Source: Candidatus Pelagibacterales bacterium
GTDB taxonomy: Bacteria > Pseudomonadota > Alphaproteobacteria > Rickettsiales > UBA1997
NCBI GenBank assembly: GCA_016882165.1
Contig: VHBV01000001.1
Coordinates: 1-35,850, forward strand
Reading direction: 5' to 3'
Length of the DNA stretch: 35,850 nt
Shown piece by piece: positions 7,851 through 15,095 of the stretch; position 1 is the stretch's first letter, and each line of letters starts with the position of its first letter. The notes under the pieces are model-generated. The model searched no databases and was not told the origin of the DNA. It worked only from the letters and a program-made list of their open reading frames with translations. The position numbers and the translations under genes are program-made.

Positions 7851-9767
7851 TTACTCTTGTTTTCCTGCCAATAGTTTTTCATTCACTTTTACTGGATATT
7901 TTTTCATCATAGACATGTTATATCCTTGTAAAACTTCATTTCTGAAAGAACTTTCAGCTTCCATTTTAGCACGTTGCACTTGAACTGGATCAGCTTTAGA
8001 TGATTTAACTGAAGTTAAAACTCCAACCATAAATTCTTCTCCTTGTGCAGAAGCTTCAGTTGCTTGTCCAACAGCAACCGAAAACAAACTCTCTAAGAAT
8101 TTACTTGCATAAGGGATTTGTCTACCTTGATAGTTCAAGAAATAGAATCTTGGAAATTCTTTATTCTTCTCCACAGTAAGGTTATGTTTTGCAGCAATTT
8201 TAGCTAAATCTTGCGGATTTTTCTTAAGTTCTTCCGCAACTTCTTTTGCTAGTTTCTCCATTTTCTCAATTTGCATATCTTTTTGCAAATCAGCCATAAC
8301 AAGAGATTTTACTTCTTCTAACTTTTTATCGTGAGCAACTTCCACTTCTTCAACTTTCAATGCATAAAATTGATCATTTGCTTTAGAATAGAAAAGTTTT
8401 GAAGCTTGTCCTTGAGTTGCAGAAAAAGCGTTTGCTAAGAAACCATCTAAAGCAGAAAGTGACTTTAACTCAGAACCATCTTTATCTAAACCTTTTTGGT
8501 TAGTAACCACAACACTTGCTGGTTTTAAAGAAAATTTTTGCACTGCACTATCAAAAGAATTAGAAGCCAAAATTGAGTCATCTATTTCTGAAATTTTTTG
8601 CTGCAACAAATTTTCTTTTTTCTCTGTCAAAAGTTTTTTCTTAATTTGGTCTTTAACTTCTGCCAAAGGAACAGCAACACTTTCGTTAATTTTATTTAAT
8701 AAGAGCACATGATATCCAAGAGGACTTTTCACTGCTTGACTATATTCATTTAAAGACAATTTGAAAATTGCACTTGATAATTCTGGCAATAAGTTTTTCT
8801 GTTCAACGTTATTTAAAGTGATCTCTTTTTGAGATTTATTTTGAAGAGACTTTGCCAATTTTACAAACTCAGCAGAAATTTTACTTTTATCTGAAACTTC
8901 CGACAACTTTGCTATAAAATTCTTCGCATCAATTTCATTCTCAAAAACTAAGTGTAATAAGTTTCTGGTCTCTGGTTTTTTCAAGGTTTCTTTACTTTTC
9001 TCATATTCAGCGGCAATATCTTCATCTGTCACTGTTAAAGTTTTTGCAAAATCTTGAGCACTGAAAGCAATGAATGAAACTTTACGAACTTCAGGAGCAG
9101 CATAGTTTTTCTTATTTTCTTCGTAAAACTTTTTAAGTTCTTCTTCAGATGGATCTGCTGCTTTTCCAATTGTTTTAAAGTTAATTTTCACAACGTCGGC
9201 AACACGTTTTTCTTGCTTAAATTCCGCACTTAAAACTGCAAAATTTTCATTAACTGGAGCTACCAAAGAAAGACTTTGCAAAACTGTTGAGGCAACAACT
9301 TCATCTTGCAAAATTTTTACATATCTTTCTTCATTTAAACCATTTTTTGCCAAAAAGTTTTTAAACTTGCTTGAATCAAATTTTCCGTCTTCTCCTTGAA
9401 AGTTAGGATCTTTTGCAACTTCTTGTAAGATTAATTTTTGGCTTACTGTAATTCCCAAATCATCGCTTAGTTTACTCACAATAACACTATTCACCATTCT
9501 ACCCAAGATATCAGATTTAAACTGGTCAGAATCAAGATATTTTACAACCTCTTCATTATTATTTCTTTGCAAGATCATTTCGCGATTTTTTTGCATTTCT
9601 TGCAAAAAAGCAGCTTGAGTAATTGTTTTATTTCCAATTTTTGCAACCCAAGAACCAGAACCATTTAGAAGAAATCCGCTAACCCCAAAAAAAACGAAAG
9701 TAACTGCTATGAAAGCCAGAATAATTTTGAAAAAGATATTTCCCGCAAGTTTTCTAAATATTTGCAT
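7851..9767 (-). CDS. ppiD: Membrane-anchored periplasmic peptidyl-prolyl isomerase/chaperone, PpiD type
   Basis: Periplasmic chaperone tethered to the inner membrane, thought to help exported and outer-membrane proteins leave the Sec translocon. The 638-residue product has one N-terminal transmembrane segment (about 12-34) after MQIFRKLAGN, then a SurA-N-like helical region (about 40-190). A parvulin-like region lies in the middle (about 225-365, ending LNEYSQAVKSPLGYHVLLLNKI at 345-366), and a further helical part ends the protein. Size and order match PpiD. The parvulin region is divergent, so isomerase activity is not assured. It is the gene before trpE, with a double hairpin between them. 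Confidence 0.88.
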   Translation of the reverse strand: MQIFRKLAGNIFFKIILAFIAVTFVFFGVSGFLLNGSGSWVAKIGNKTITQAAFLQEMQKNREMILQRNNNEEVVKYLDSDQFKSDILGRMVNSVIVSKLSDDLGITVSQKLILQEVAKDPNFQGEDGKFDSSKFKNFLAKNGLNEERYVKILQDEVVASTVLQSLSLVAPVNENFAVLSAEFKQEKRVADVVKINFKTIGKAADPSEEELKKFYEENKKNYAAPEVRKVSFIAFSAQDFAKTLTVTDEDIAAEYEKSKETLKKPETRNLLHLVFENEIDAKNFIAKLSEVSDKSKISAEFVKLAKSLQNKSQKEITLNNVEQKNLLPELSSAIFKLSLNEYSQAVKSPLGYHVLLLNKINESVAVPLAEVKDQIKKKLLTEKKENLLQQKISEIDDSILASNSFDSAVQKFSLKPASVVVTNQKGLDKDGSELKSLSALDGFLANAFSATQGQASKLFYSKANDQFYALKVEEVEVAHDKKLEEVKSLVMADLQKDMQIEKMEKLAKEVAEELKKNPQDLAKIAAKHNLTVEKNKEFPRFYFLNYQGRQIPYASKFLESLFSVAVGQATEASAQGEEFMVGVLTSVKSSKADPVQVQRAKMEAESSFRNEVLQGYNMSMMKKYPVKVNEKLLAGKQE

Positions 9768-9899
9768 TTTTCTGTGAAAAATTAATTTTGAAGATAAGTC
9801 ATTAAAATAAAACTAACTTCTGTTTATCAGTAAATCAATTTTTTTGTTACTTTCAAAAGATAATTTTTGGTGATTATCCGTTGAAGGATTAATTTTCTC

Positions 9900-10066
9900 G
9901 CGTCGGGCGTTGCGATTGAGCCATCAGGCGAAACGTGGCAATCCACGCTTAATAATCTTCATTAAAAAGAGATTGCCACGCTTTTCTTACGAAAAGCTCG
10001 CAATGACGGAGACTTAAAGGAGATTGCCACGTCGGGCGTTGCCGTCCTCGCAATGACGGACGCGAG
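9900..10066. repeat. Composite palindromic repeats, CGTCATTGCGAG family
   Basis: Contains GCCATCAGGCGAAACGTGGC, a loop segment ending CATTAAAAAGAG and GATTGCCACG, then further arms with CTCGCAATGACGG twice. The 60 bp at 9921-9980 equal 14871-14930 except for one base. CGTCGGGCGTTGC occurs twice (9901 and 10031), suggesting two partly overlapping copies or an internal duplication. Confidence 0.85.
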
Positions 10067-10125
10067 TTTTTAAAGAGGTGAAAAAATTAATCCTTCAAAG
10101 GATATTTGCCTAATTTTTAGATATG

Positions 10126-10152
10126 AAAAAAGTCGGGTTTTTAAAACCCGAC
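10126..10152 (-). terminator. Rho-independent terminator of the histidine kinase gene
   Basis: On the minus strand GTCGGGTTTT and AAAACCCGAC form a 10-bp perfect stem (10132-10152), followed at once by six T (10131-10126). This is a strong terminator form, about 100 bases downstream of the kinase stop codon at 10254. Nothing else on the minus strand needs it. Confidence 0.8.
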
Positions 10153-10253
10153 CTGCGCATTGGTTTGCGGGTGGTGGAAAATTATTCACATCAAAACGTC
10201 AGTTGTCATTCTGAGATTTACAATCAATTTAGTTCGGACAACATTAAATAAAA

Positions 10254-11015
10254 TCAATAAGGAAATTTAATTACAATTGTTGTGCCCTTATTAATTTCTG
10301 AAGTCACTTCAATTGCTCCTTTTTGCAGTTCAACAAGATGTTTTACTATTGGCAATCCAAAACCAAAAGAATCAACTTTACCAGAATTAGGGTTTTCAAT
10401 AGTTCCATATTTTTCAAAAGCAGTTTTAACTTGATCTGGCGTCATGCCAAAACCTTGATCGCAAATTTTTATTTCAAGAAATTTTTCACAAACCACCAAC
10501 ACAACTCTAACCTCACTATTGACCGGACTATATTTCACCGCATTTGAAATAAGATTGGTTAAAATTTGTTTAGTTCTTTTAGCATCAAGTTTTATTGGTG
10601 GAATATCTGAATCAATAATCATCTTAAAATTTACATGACGCAGCAAAGCGTAATCATGATTTAATCTAAGTGACCTTTTAATCAGATCAATAATATCAAC
10701 TTCTTTAGTTAAATTTACTGAAAAATTTCCTGAAGCAGCAGCCTTAACATCAAGCAAATCATGCACCAGTTCATTCATTTCTTGCGCTGCGTGATTTATT
10801 TCTTTCACATAATCAATCAATGCTTTGATATCAATAATTGAGGCATGATTATCAAAAACTTTTACCAATTCTTCTTGCAACGCATCAGAAAAACCAATTA
10901 TGGCATTTAGTGGAGTTTTTAACTCATGCGTAATTGCTGAAATATATTCAAAAGAAGAGAATGCTTCTGGCTTTTTTGAAAATTCTACAACTTCGTTTTT
11001 TGCATTTTGTTCCAT
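10254..11015 (-). CDS. Soluble sensor histidine kinase
   Basis: ATP-dependent autokinase of a two-component system. The 253-residue protein is only a HisKA domain plus a HATPase domain. The phospho-acceptor is H30 in ITHELKTPLNAIIGFSD (28-44). The N box is NLISNAVKYS (154-163), the G1 box DQGFGM (186-191) and the G2 box GFGLPIVKHL (218-227). No sensor domain or membrane segment is present, so input must come from a partner protein or the short N-terminus. The sequence around the His resembles the PleC/DivJ-like kinases of Alphaproteobacteria, but this is an impression only. No response regulator is in the window. It diverges from a LysR gene and ends at a strong terminator. Confidence 0.9.
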   Translation of the reverse strand: MEQNAKNEVVEFSKKPEAFSSFEYISAITHELKTPLNAIIGFSDALQEELVKVFDNHASIIDIKALIDYVKEINHAAQEMNELVHDLLDVKAAASGNFSVNLTKEVDIIDLIKRSLRLNHDYALLRHVNFKMIIDSDIPPIKLDAKRTKQILTNLISNAVKYSPVNSEVRVVLVVCEKFLEIKICDQGFGMTPDQVKTAFEKYGTIENPNSGKVDSFGFGLPIVKHLVELQKGAIEVTSEINKGTTIVIKFPY

Positions 11016-11137
11016 GTGTTAAAATGAGTCGTTAACAAGAAAAATAAAATAGGAACAAATAAGAAAGTTGATTTGGAACAAGAAAGCAAATTAGTAATAT
11101 AAAAGATTTCAATATATATATTAATAAAATCAATTTT

Positions 11138-12073
11138 ATGGAAAAACTTCACAACTTTAGCTATAAAAAGAACAGAATGCAGCAAATTAAAGGATTTTAC
11201 TATGCAGCAAGATTTAGAAGTATATCAGAAGCAGCAAAAATAATGAATCTTACTCAATCAACAGTAACTTTACAAATTCAATCACTAGAAAGAGATTTAA
11301 ATTTGCAGCTTTTTAATAGAAACTCAAAACCACTATCACTAACAGATGATGGAGTGGACTTTTACAAAATAGCTTGTCCTTTAATGCAAGAATTTGAGTC
11401 AGTTGTAGATAAGTTTTTGAAAGAAAGAAATCACATAGAAGAAAAAACCATCAATATCGCTGTTCACCACATCGCAATTTCTTATCTTATGCCCAAAATT
11501 GTTGCTTCTTTTAAAAAACTTTACCCTGAAAGTAAAATAGTAATAAAAAATATTTCACTTGATGACGCCACCCAAAGAATTAAAGACAATCAAATTGATT
11601 TGGCCTTTTACCCAGAATCAAAACACGATCCAGAAATTAAATATGTTGATGCAATTTCTTATGATCCAATTTTAATAATGAGCAAAAGTCATTATTTTGC
11701 CAAAAGAGAAATTGAGTCATTAAGTGACTTAAAAAAACTTGATTTAATCAGAATTGACCGCAATTTAATTACACTACCTTTATTTGAAGAAGTTGTAAAA
11801 AAATACAATTTAAAAGGCAGTGTTGAATTTGAAAATGGCAATTGGGAAATGCTAAAGCATTTTGTAAAAGAAAATGACTTTGTAGCTTTGGTTTCAACAA
11901 TTTGTTTGGATGAAAGTGACAAAAATTTGGCAGTAAAGAATTTGTCAAACTTTTTTCCTAAGATGAATTATTCTATGATGCATAAAAATGGCATGATTTT
12001 GAAAAAAATTACTCAAGATTTTATAGCTACAATCGATGAATTTGCAAAAAAATCAAAATATTCCACAAGTTAG
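11138..12073 (+). CDS. LysR-family transcriptional regulator
   Basis: DNA-binding regulator. The winged helix-turn-helix is clear: RSISEAAKIMNLTQSTVTLQ at about residues 27-46, then LERDLNLQLFNR. The LysR-substrate domain occupies about 105-300 and presumably binds an unknown small ligand. The ORF gives 311 residues. An internal ATG at 11177 (MQQIKGFYYAARF, residue 14) would give a start closer to the family norm, and neither start has a strong ribosome-binding site. The gene diverges from the histidine kinase across 122 bp, the natural place for its operator. Target genes are unknown. Confidence 0.9.
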   Translation: MEKLHNFSYKKNRMQQIKGFYYAARFRSISEAAKIMNLTQSTVTLQIQSLERDLNLQLFNRNSKPLSLTDDGVDFYKIACPLMQEFESVVDKFLKERNHIEEKTINIAVHHIAISYLMPKIVASFKKLYPESKIVIKNISLDDATQRIKDNQIDLAFYPESKHDPEIKYVDAISYDPILIMSKSHYFAKREIESLSDLKKLDLIRIDRNLITLPLFEEVVKKYNLKGSVEFENGNWEMLKHFVKENDFVALVSTICLDESDKNLAVKNLSNFFPKMNYSMMHKNGMILKKITQDFIATIDEFAKKSKYSTS

Positions 12074-12080
12074 GAAAAAT

Positions 12081-12115
12081 GGATTGCCACGTCGCTAAAG
12101 CTCCTCGCAATGACG
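12081..12115. repeat. Short palindromic repeat, CGTCATTGCGAG family
   Basis: GGATTGCCACGTCG, a short middle, then CTCCTCGCAATGACG: one half-copy of the dispersed family, just after the LysR stop and before the converging aminotransferase gene. Confidence 0.75.
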
Positions 12116-12228
12116 AAAGAAGAAAAAGCTTCTCCGGAGTGACAGTTAAACTAAAGTGAACATTAAATAATATCTAAAAGATAAGACTTGCAGTGATATT
12201 CTATCAAGAAATCTGAACAATATTATAA

Positions 12229-13545
12229 TCAAATTGTTTTTTCTTTATTAGCGGAAAGCCCATCAGCAGTAGGTGAAACTATAGCACTTTTTGGTTGATT
12301 TGTTATTTTTACAGCAGCATCAATTACCGAATCAAAAGCTTTATCAAGAGTTTCAGAACTTTCACTGGTGGTAATTCTTACCAACATATCTTTTGGTGAA
12401 AACATAAAGCACTCACCGGGAACTGATCCTAAAGAAGCTTCTTTTAATAACCATTTTGCAATATCAAGACCTGTATCAAATTTTTTACCATTATAAACTT
12501 TGTCTCTTAAGCCTGAAAAATCAATTAAATACACACCCCCAGTTTCTGGATTGCTTACCAAAGGCTTCACATAAGCTTCATTTTCATTTCTTTCTTCACC
12601 AAAAATTTCACCAAATTTTTTATTTAATTGAGAAATTTTATTTTTAATTAAATCTATATTTGCCAAATATTTTCTTTTACTTTCAACAAGAAATTCTCTG
12701 TTTTCCTGACTATCTTCAAGAGCTTCTCTTGTTACTTGCTCATTATAATATCCACCAACTTTCGAAAAATTTCTAATCAAATCTCCGTTGCCAAAACAAA
12801 AATTTGATGCCGCTCCAGAAGGCAAACCCATCATCTTTGATATGCTAAAAAATGTAATAGATCTGTCCAACATTCCCGGAACTCTAGCAATAGAAAAGTT
12901 TCTTTCTGGCGCAATAACATTACCCAAAAAAGCTTCATCTGAAATTACGAATAAATCATGTCTTTTTGCTATTTCAGATATTGCTTCAGCAGTTTCTTGG
13001 TTCATTAATTTTCCAGTTGGATTGTTTGGATAACAAAGCAATAAAACTTTAGAATTTCCTTTTTTTACAGCAGTTTCTAAAATATCAGGATTAGGAAGAA
13101 AACTTTCTTCTTTTGTGGTTGCAACTGTTTCAAAATCTATTCCCTTCTCTCTTAACTGTTGAAAATAATATCCAAAAGTTGGTGTTGGTAAAATGATTTT
13201 ATCACTACCGCCAATTCTTAAAGTTTCATAAACCTTAGATATTCCTGACAAAACTCCATCAGACAATGAAATATTTCTAGTTTCACAATTTATATTATTA
13301 GATCTTAAGAAATTTGAACAACTTTGAAGAACAGCAAGAGATCCAGTGGAAACCCCTTTAAATCTTTTGTAATCAACTTCAGTATTTCTAATTTGCTGCA
13401 ATACTTTTTCTGGTGCTTTAGCAATTGCTTCAACTGACGTTAAATCAAACCTAGCTTGTGAACAAGAAGGCAAAAAATCAAATGCTTCTTGATTTGGCAG
13501 CAATTTAGCAGATGGTATTGTATATCTTCGTAAAAGTGACTTCAT
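12229..13545 (-). CDS. PLP-dependent aminotransferase, class I/II
   Basis: Fold-type I pyridoxal-phosphate enzyme of 438 residues. Visible signatures are CYPNNPTGK (171-179), SDEAF (202-206) and the PLP lysine K237 in FSISKMMGLPSG, with an aromatic stacking region at TPTFGYY (121-127). These support an aminotransferase of the aspartate/HisC-like superfamily, but the substrate cannot be told from the sequence. It carries a tail of about 25 residues rich in Ser, Lys and Thr after the last conserved region. Its ATG directly follows the stop of the 139-residue gene upstream (TAAATG), so the two are almost surely co-translated. It ends convergently with the LysR gene. Confidence 0.85.
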   Translation of the reverse strand: MKSLLRRYTIPSAKLLPNQEAFDFLPSCSQARFDLTSVEAIAKAPEKVLQQIRNTEVDYKRFKGVSTGSLAVLQSCSNFLRSNNINCETRNISLSDGVLSGISKVYETLRIGGSDKIILPTPTFGYYFQQLREKGIDFETVATTKEESFLPNPDILETAVKKGNSKVLLLCYPNNPTGKLMNQETAEAISEIAKRHDLFVISDEAFLGNVIAPERNFSIARVPGMLDRSITFFSISKMMGLPSGAASNFCFGNGDLIRNFSKVGGYYNEQVTREALEDSQENREFLVESKRKYLANIDLIKNKISQLNKKFGEIFGEERNENEAYVKPLVSNPETGGVYLIDFSGLRDKVYNGKKFDTGLDIAKWLLKEASLGSVPGECFMFSPKDMLVRITTSESSETLDKAFDSVIDAAVKITNQPKSAIVSPTADGLSANKEKTI

Positions 13546-13965
13546 TTAATTAAATTTTTTAGCTAAAATTGACAATCTCTTTTCTTTAAAAATTGCGATA
13601 TCTTCATCATTACCTTCTATAAATATAGGGCTTTTGTGGTTTATTAGATTATTAAAAAAACTTTCCAAATCTTTTAAATCGGACAAAAACAAATCAAAAT
13701 TTTTTATTTGTTGTTTAAAAAAAGAATTATCAAAAATTTTTAGGGCTAAAGTAATGTTATTGGTGTTTTTTTCATCAAATAATAAATTGCGATCAACATC
13801 AACCTTTGATATATAATCCATCAAAAATTGATTTAACAACTTTTTAGCGGTAGTAATTTTTTTGTTACTTTCAACATCTTCACTAAATTTTATCTCAATT
13901 ATTGAAATAAAATCATTAATACAATCTAACTTTATCAAATTATCTAAAATAAGTGAGATATGCAT
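13546..13965 (-). CDS. Hypothetical protein, 139 residues
   Basis: Not recognised. The protein is rich in Lys, Asn, Asp, Ile and Phe, has no signal peptide or membrane segment, and looks mostly helical. Residues about 70-115 (FDNSFFKQQIKNFDLFLSDL at 77-96) could form amphipathic helices. Its stop codon touches the start of the aminotransferase gene, so it is the first gene of a two-gene operon and may work with that enzyme. It diverges from the formyltransferase gene across 66 bp. Codon and base use resemble the neighbours, which argues for a real gene. Confidence 0.65.
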   Translation of the reverse strand: MHISLILDNLIKLDCINDFISIIEIKFSEDVESNKKITTAKKLLNQFLMDYISKVDVDRNLLFDEKNTNNITLALKIFDNSFFKQQIKNFDLFLSDLKDLESFFNNLINHKSPIFIEGNDEDIAIFKEKRLSILAKKFN

Positions 13966-14031
13966 ATTACAATTAAAAATTTTAATATTAAGAACTATAA
14001 CATTGAAGAAATTTATAATGAATAAAACAAC

Positions 14032-14730
14032 ATGAAAATTCTGTTATTTTTAAATCAAGATATTCACGCTAAAAAAGCTTTTGAAATTTTGCAAAGCCAT
14101 CTACAAAAACATGAAGTTCAGTTGGTTTTGTCAAGTCAAGTTGGCAAAACACAAAATCTTTCATCAAAACTAATTCAACTTAAAAGCATTGAACAAGAAG
14201 GCGTTCAAAGTTTTTTTGATGCTTTAAAATTGCCAATTCTGCAATATCAAAACATCAATTCTGAAGAAGCTTTAAAAGATTTTAAAGAATTTGCACCAAA
14301 TTTAGCAATTTCAATTCGTTTTGGACAAATTTTTAAACAAGAATTTATAAATCTTCCTAAATTTGGTGTTTTAAATTTGCATTCTGGAATTTTGCCCCAT
14401 TATCGTGGCGTTATGGCAAGCTTTTGGGCAATTTTAAATGGTGAAAAAAATCTTGGAACAACATTGCATTATATTCAAAATGAAGGGATTGATAATGGTG
14501 ATATTATTGATTTTTCTCACAGTGAAATTGATTGGAATGAAAATTTTATTAGTAATGTAAATAACCTTTACAAAGGTGGCTGTAAATTAATAATAGAAGC
14601 TTTAGACCAAATTGAAAAAGATGAAAAAATTGCAATTACCAAACAACAAAGTTTGGGCGAAGGAAATTATTTTTCTTACCCAAAAGAAGAAGATTTAGAA
14701 AAATTCGCTAAATTGATGAGATTGTTTTAG
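14032..14730 (+). CDS. Formyltransferase family protein
   Basis: Member of the 10-formyl-tetrahydrofolate-dependent formyltransferase fold (as in Fmt, PurN and sugar N-formyltransferases). The catalytic triad is visible: N115 and H117 in LNLHSGILPHYRG (114-126) and D154 in EGIDNGDII. At 232 residues it has only the catalytic domain, with no C-terminal tRNA-binding domain as in Fmt. The stretch SIRFGQIFKQEFI (94-106) and the motif RGVMASFWA (125-133) fit better with formyltransferases that act on amino sugars or other small amines. The substrate is therefore unknown. It stands alone on the plus strand before a repeat-bearing gap. Confidence 0.8.
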   Translation: MKILLFLNQDIHAKKAFEILQSHLQKHEVQLVLSSQVGKTQNLSSKLIQLKSIEQEGVQSFFDALKLPILQYQNINSEEALKDFKEFAPNLAISIRFGQIFKQEFINLPKFGVLNLHSGILPHYRGVMASFWAILNGEKNLGTTLHYIQNEGIDNGDIIDFSHSEIDWNENFISNVNNLYKGGCKLIIEALDQIEKDEKIAITKQQSLGEGNYFSYPKEEDLEKFAKLMRLF

Positions 14731-15095
14731 ATGGTATCAAAATTGCGTAAAAACACTTGTTACAAACAAAACCATAATTGCAGAAAATTAATAATTAACC
14801 CAAGCAGGAATGGACTGCAAGTTCAGCCCTGCTAAGGAGTATTTTCTATTATGTCGTCATTGCGAGTAAGCCATCAGGCGAAACGTGGCAATCCACACTT
14901 AATAATCTTCATTAAAAAGAGATTGCCACGTTTCGCCTGATGGCTTACTCGCAATGACGGGGAAGGAATAGTGAATTACCAATTTTATCACAAATTAGCC
15001 ACTTGCAATTAAGCAGCTGTCACTTAAAATTGCGCGCTTTGTAAAATTCATTTTGTTCTAAACTCAAAAAATTTGTAGAAAGGTTTTAAAAATTC
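14731..15095. other. Intergenic region with leader-like hairpin and palindromic repeat (365 bp)
   Basis: Contains a small hairpin AGCAGG (14803-14808) / CCTGCT (14828-14833), directly followed by the Shine-Dalgarno-like AAGGAG (14834-14839) and an ATG at 14851 that opens a 29-codon frame inside the palindromic repeat at 14855-14959. The rest, to 15095, must hold the uvrA promoter. I see no LexA box I would defend. Confidence 0.5.
14855..14959. repeat. Perfect 39-bp inverted repeat, CGTCATTGCGAG family
   Basis: The left arm (14855-14893), starting CGTCATTGCGAGTAAGCC, is an exact reverse complement of the right arm (14921-14959), ending GGCTTACTCGCAATGACG, around a 27-base loop. This is the most intact copy of the family in the window. 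The loop and inner arms are shared with 9921-9980. Transcribed, it would form a very stable hairpin in the uvrA upstream region. Confidence 0.95.

Larger units (their letters stand above)
9768..10253. other. Repeat-rich intergenic region (486 bp)
   Basis: No gene was seen. Reading along: a perfect 16-bp inverted repeat TTGAAGGATTAATTTT (9881-9896) / AAAATTAATCCTTCAA (10083-10098) encloses palindromic repeats of the CGTCATTGCGAG family (about 9900-10066). A minus-strand terminator follows at 10126-10152, then a short fragment GTCATTCTGAGATT at about 10204. The ppiD promoter must lie near 9780-9880, but I cannot single out convincing -35 and -10 boxes. Confidence 0.7.
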
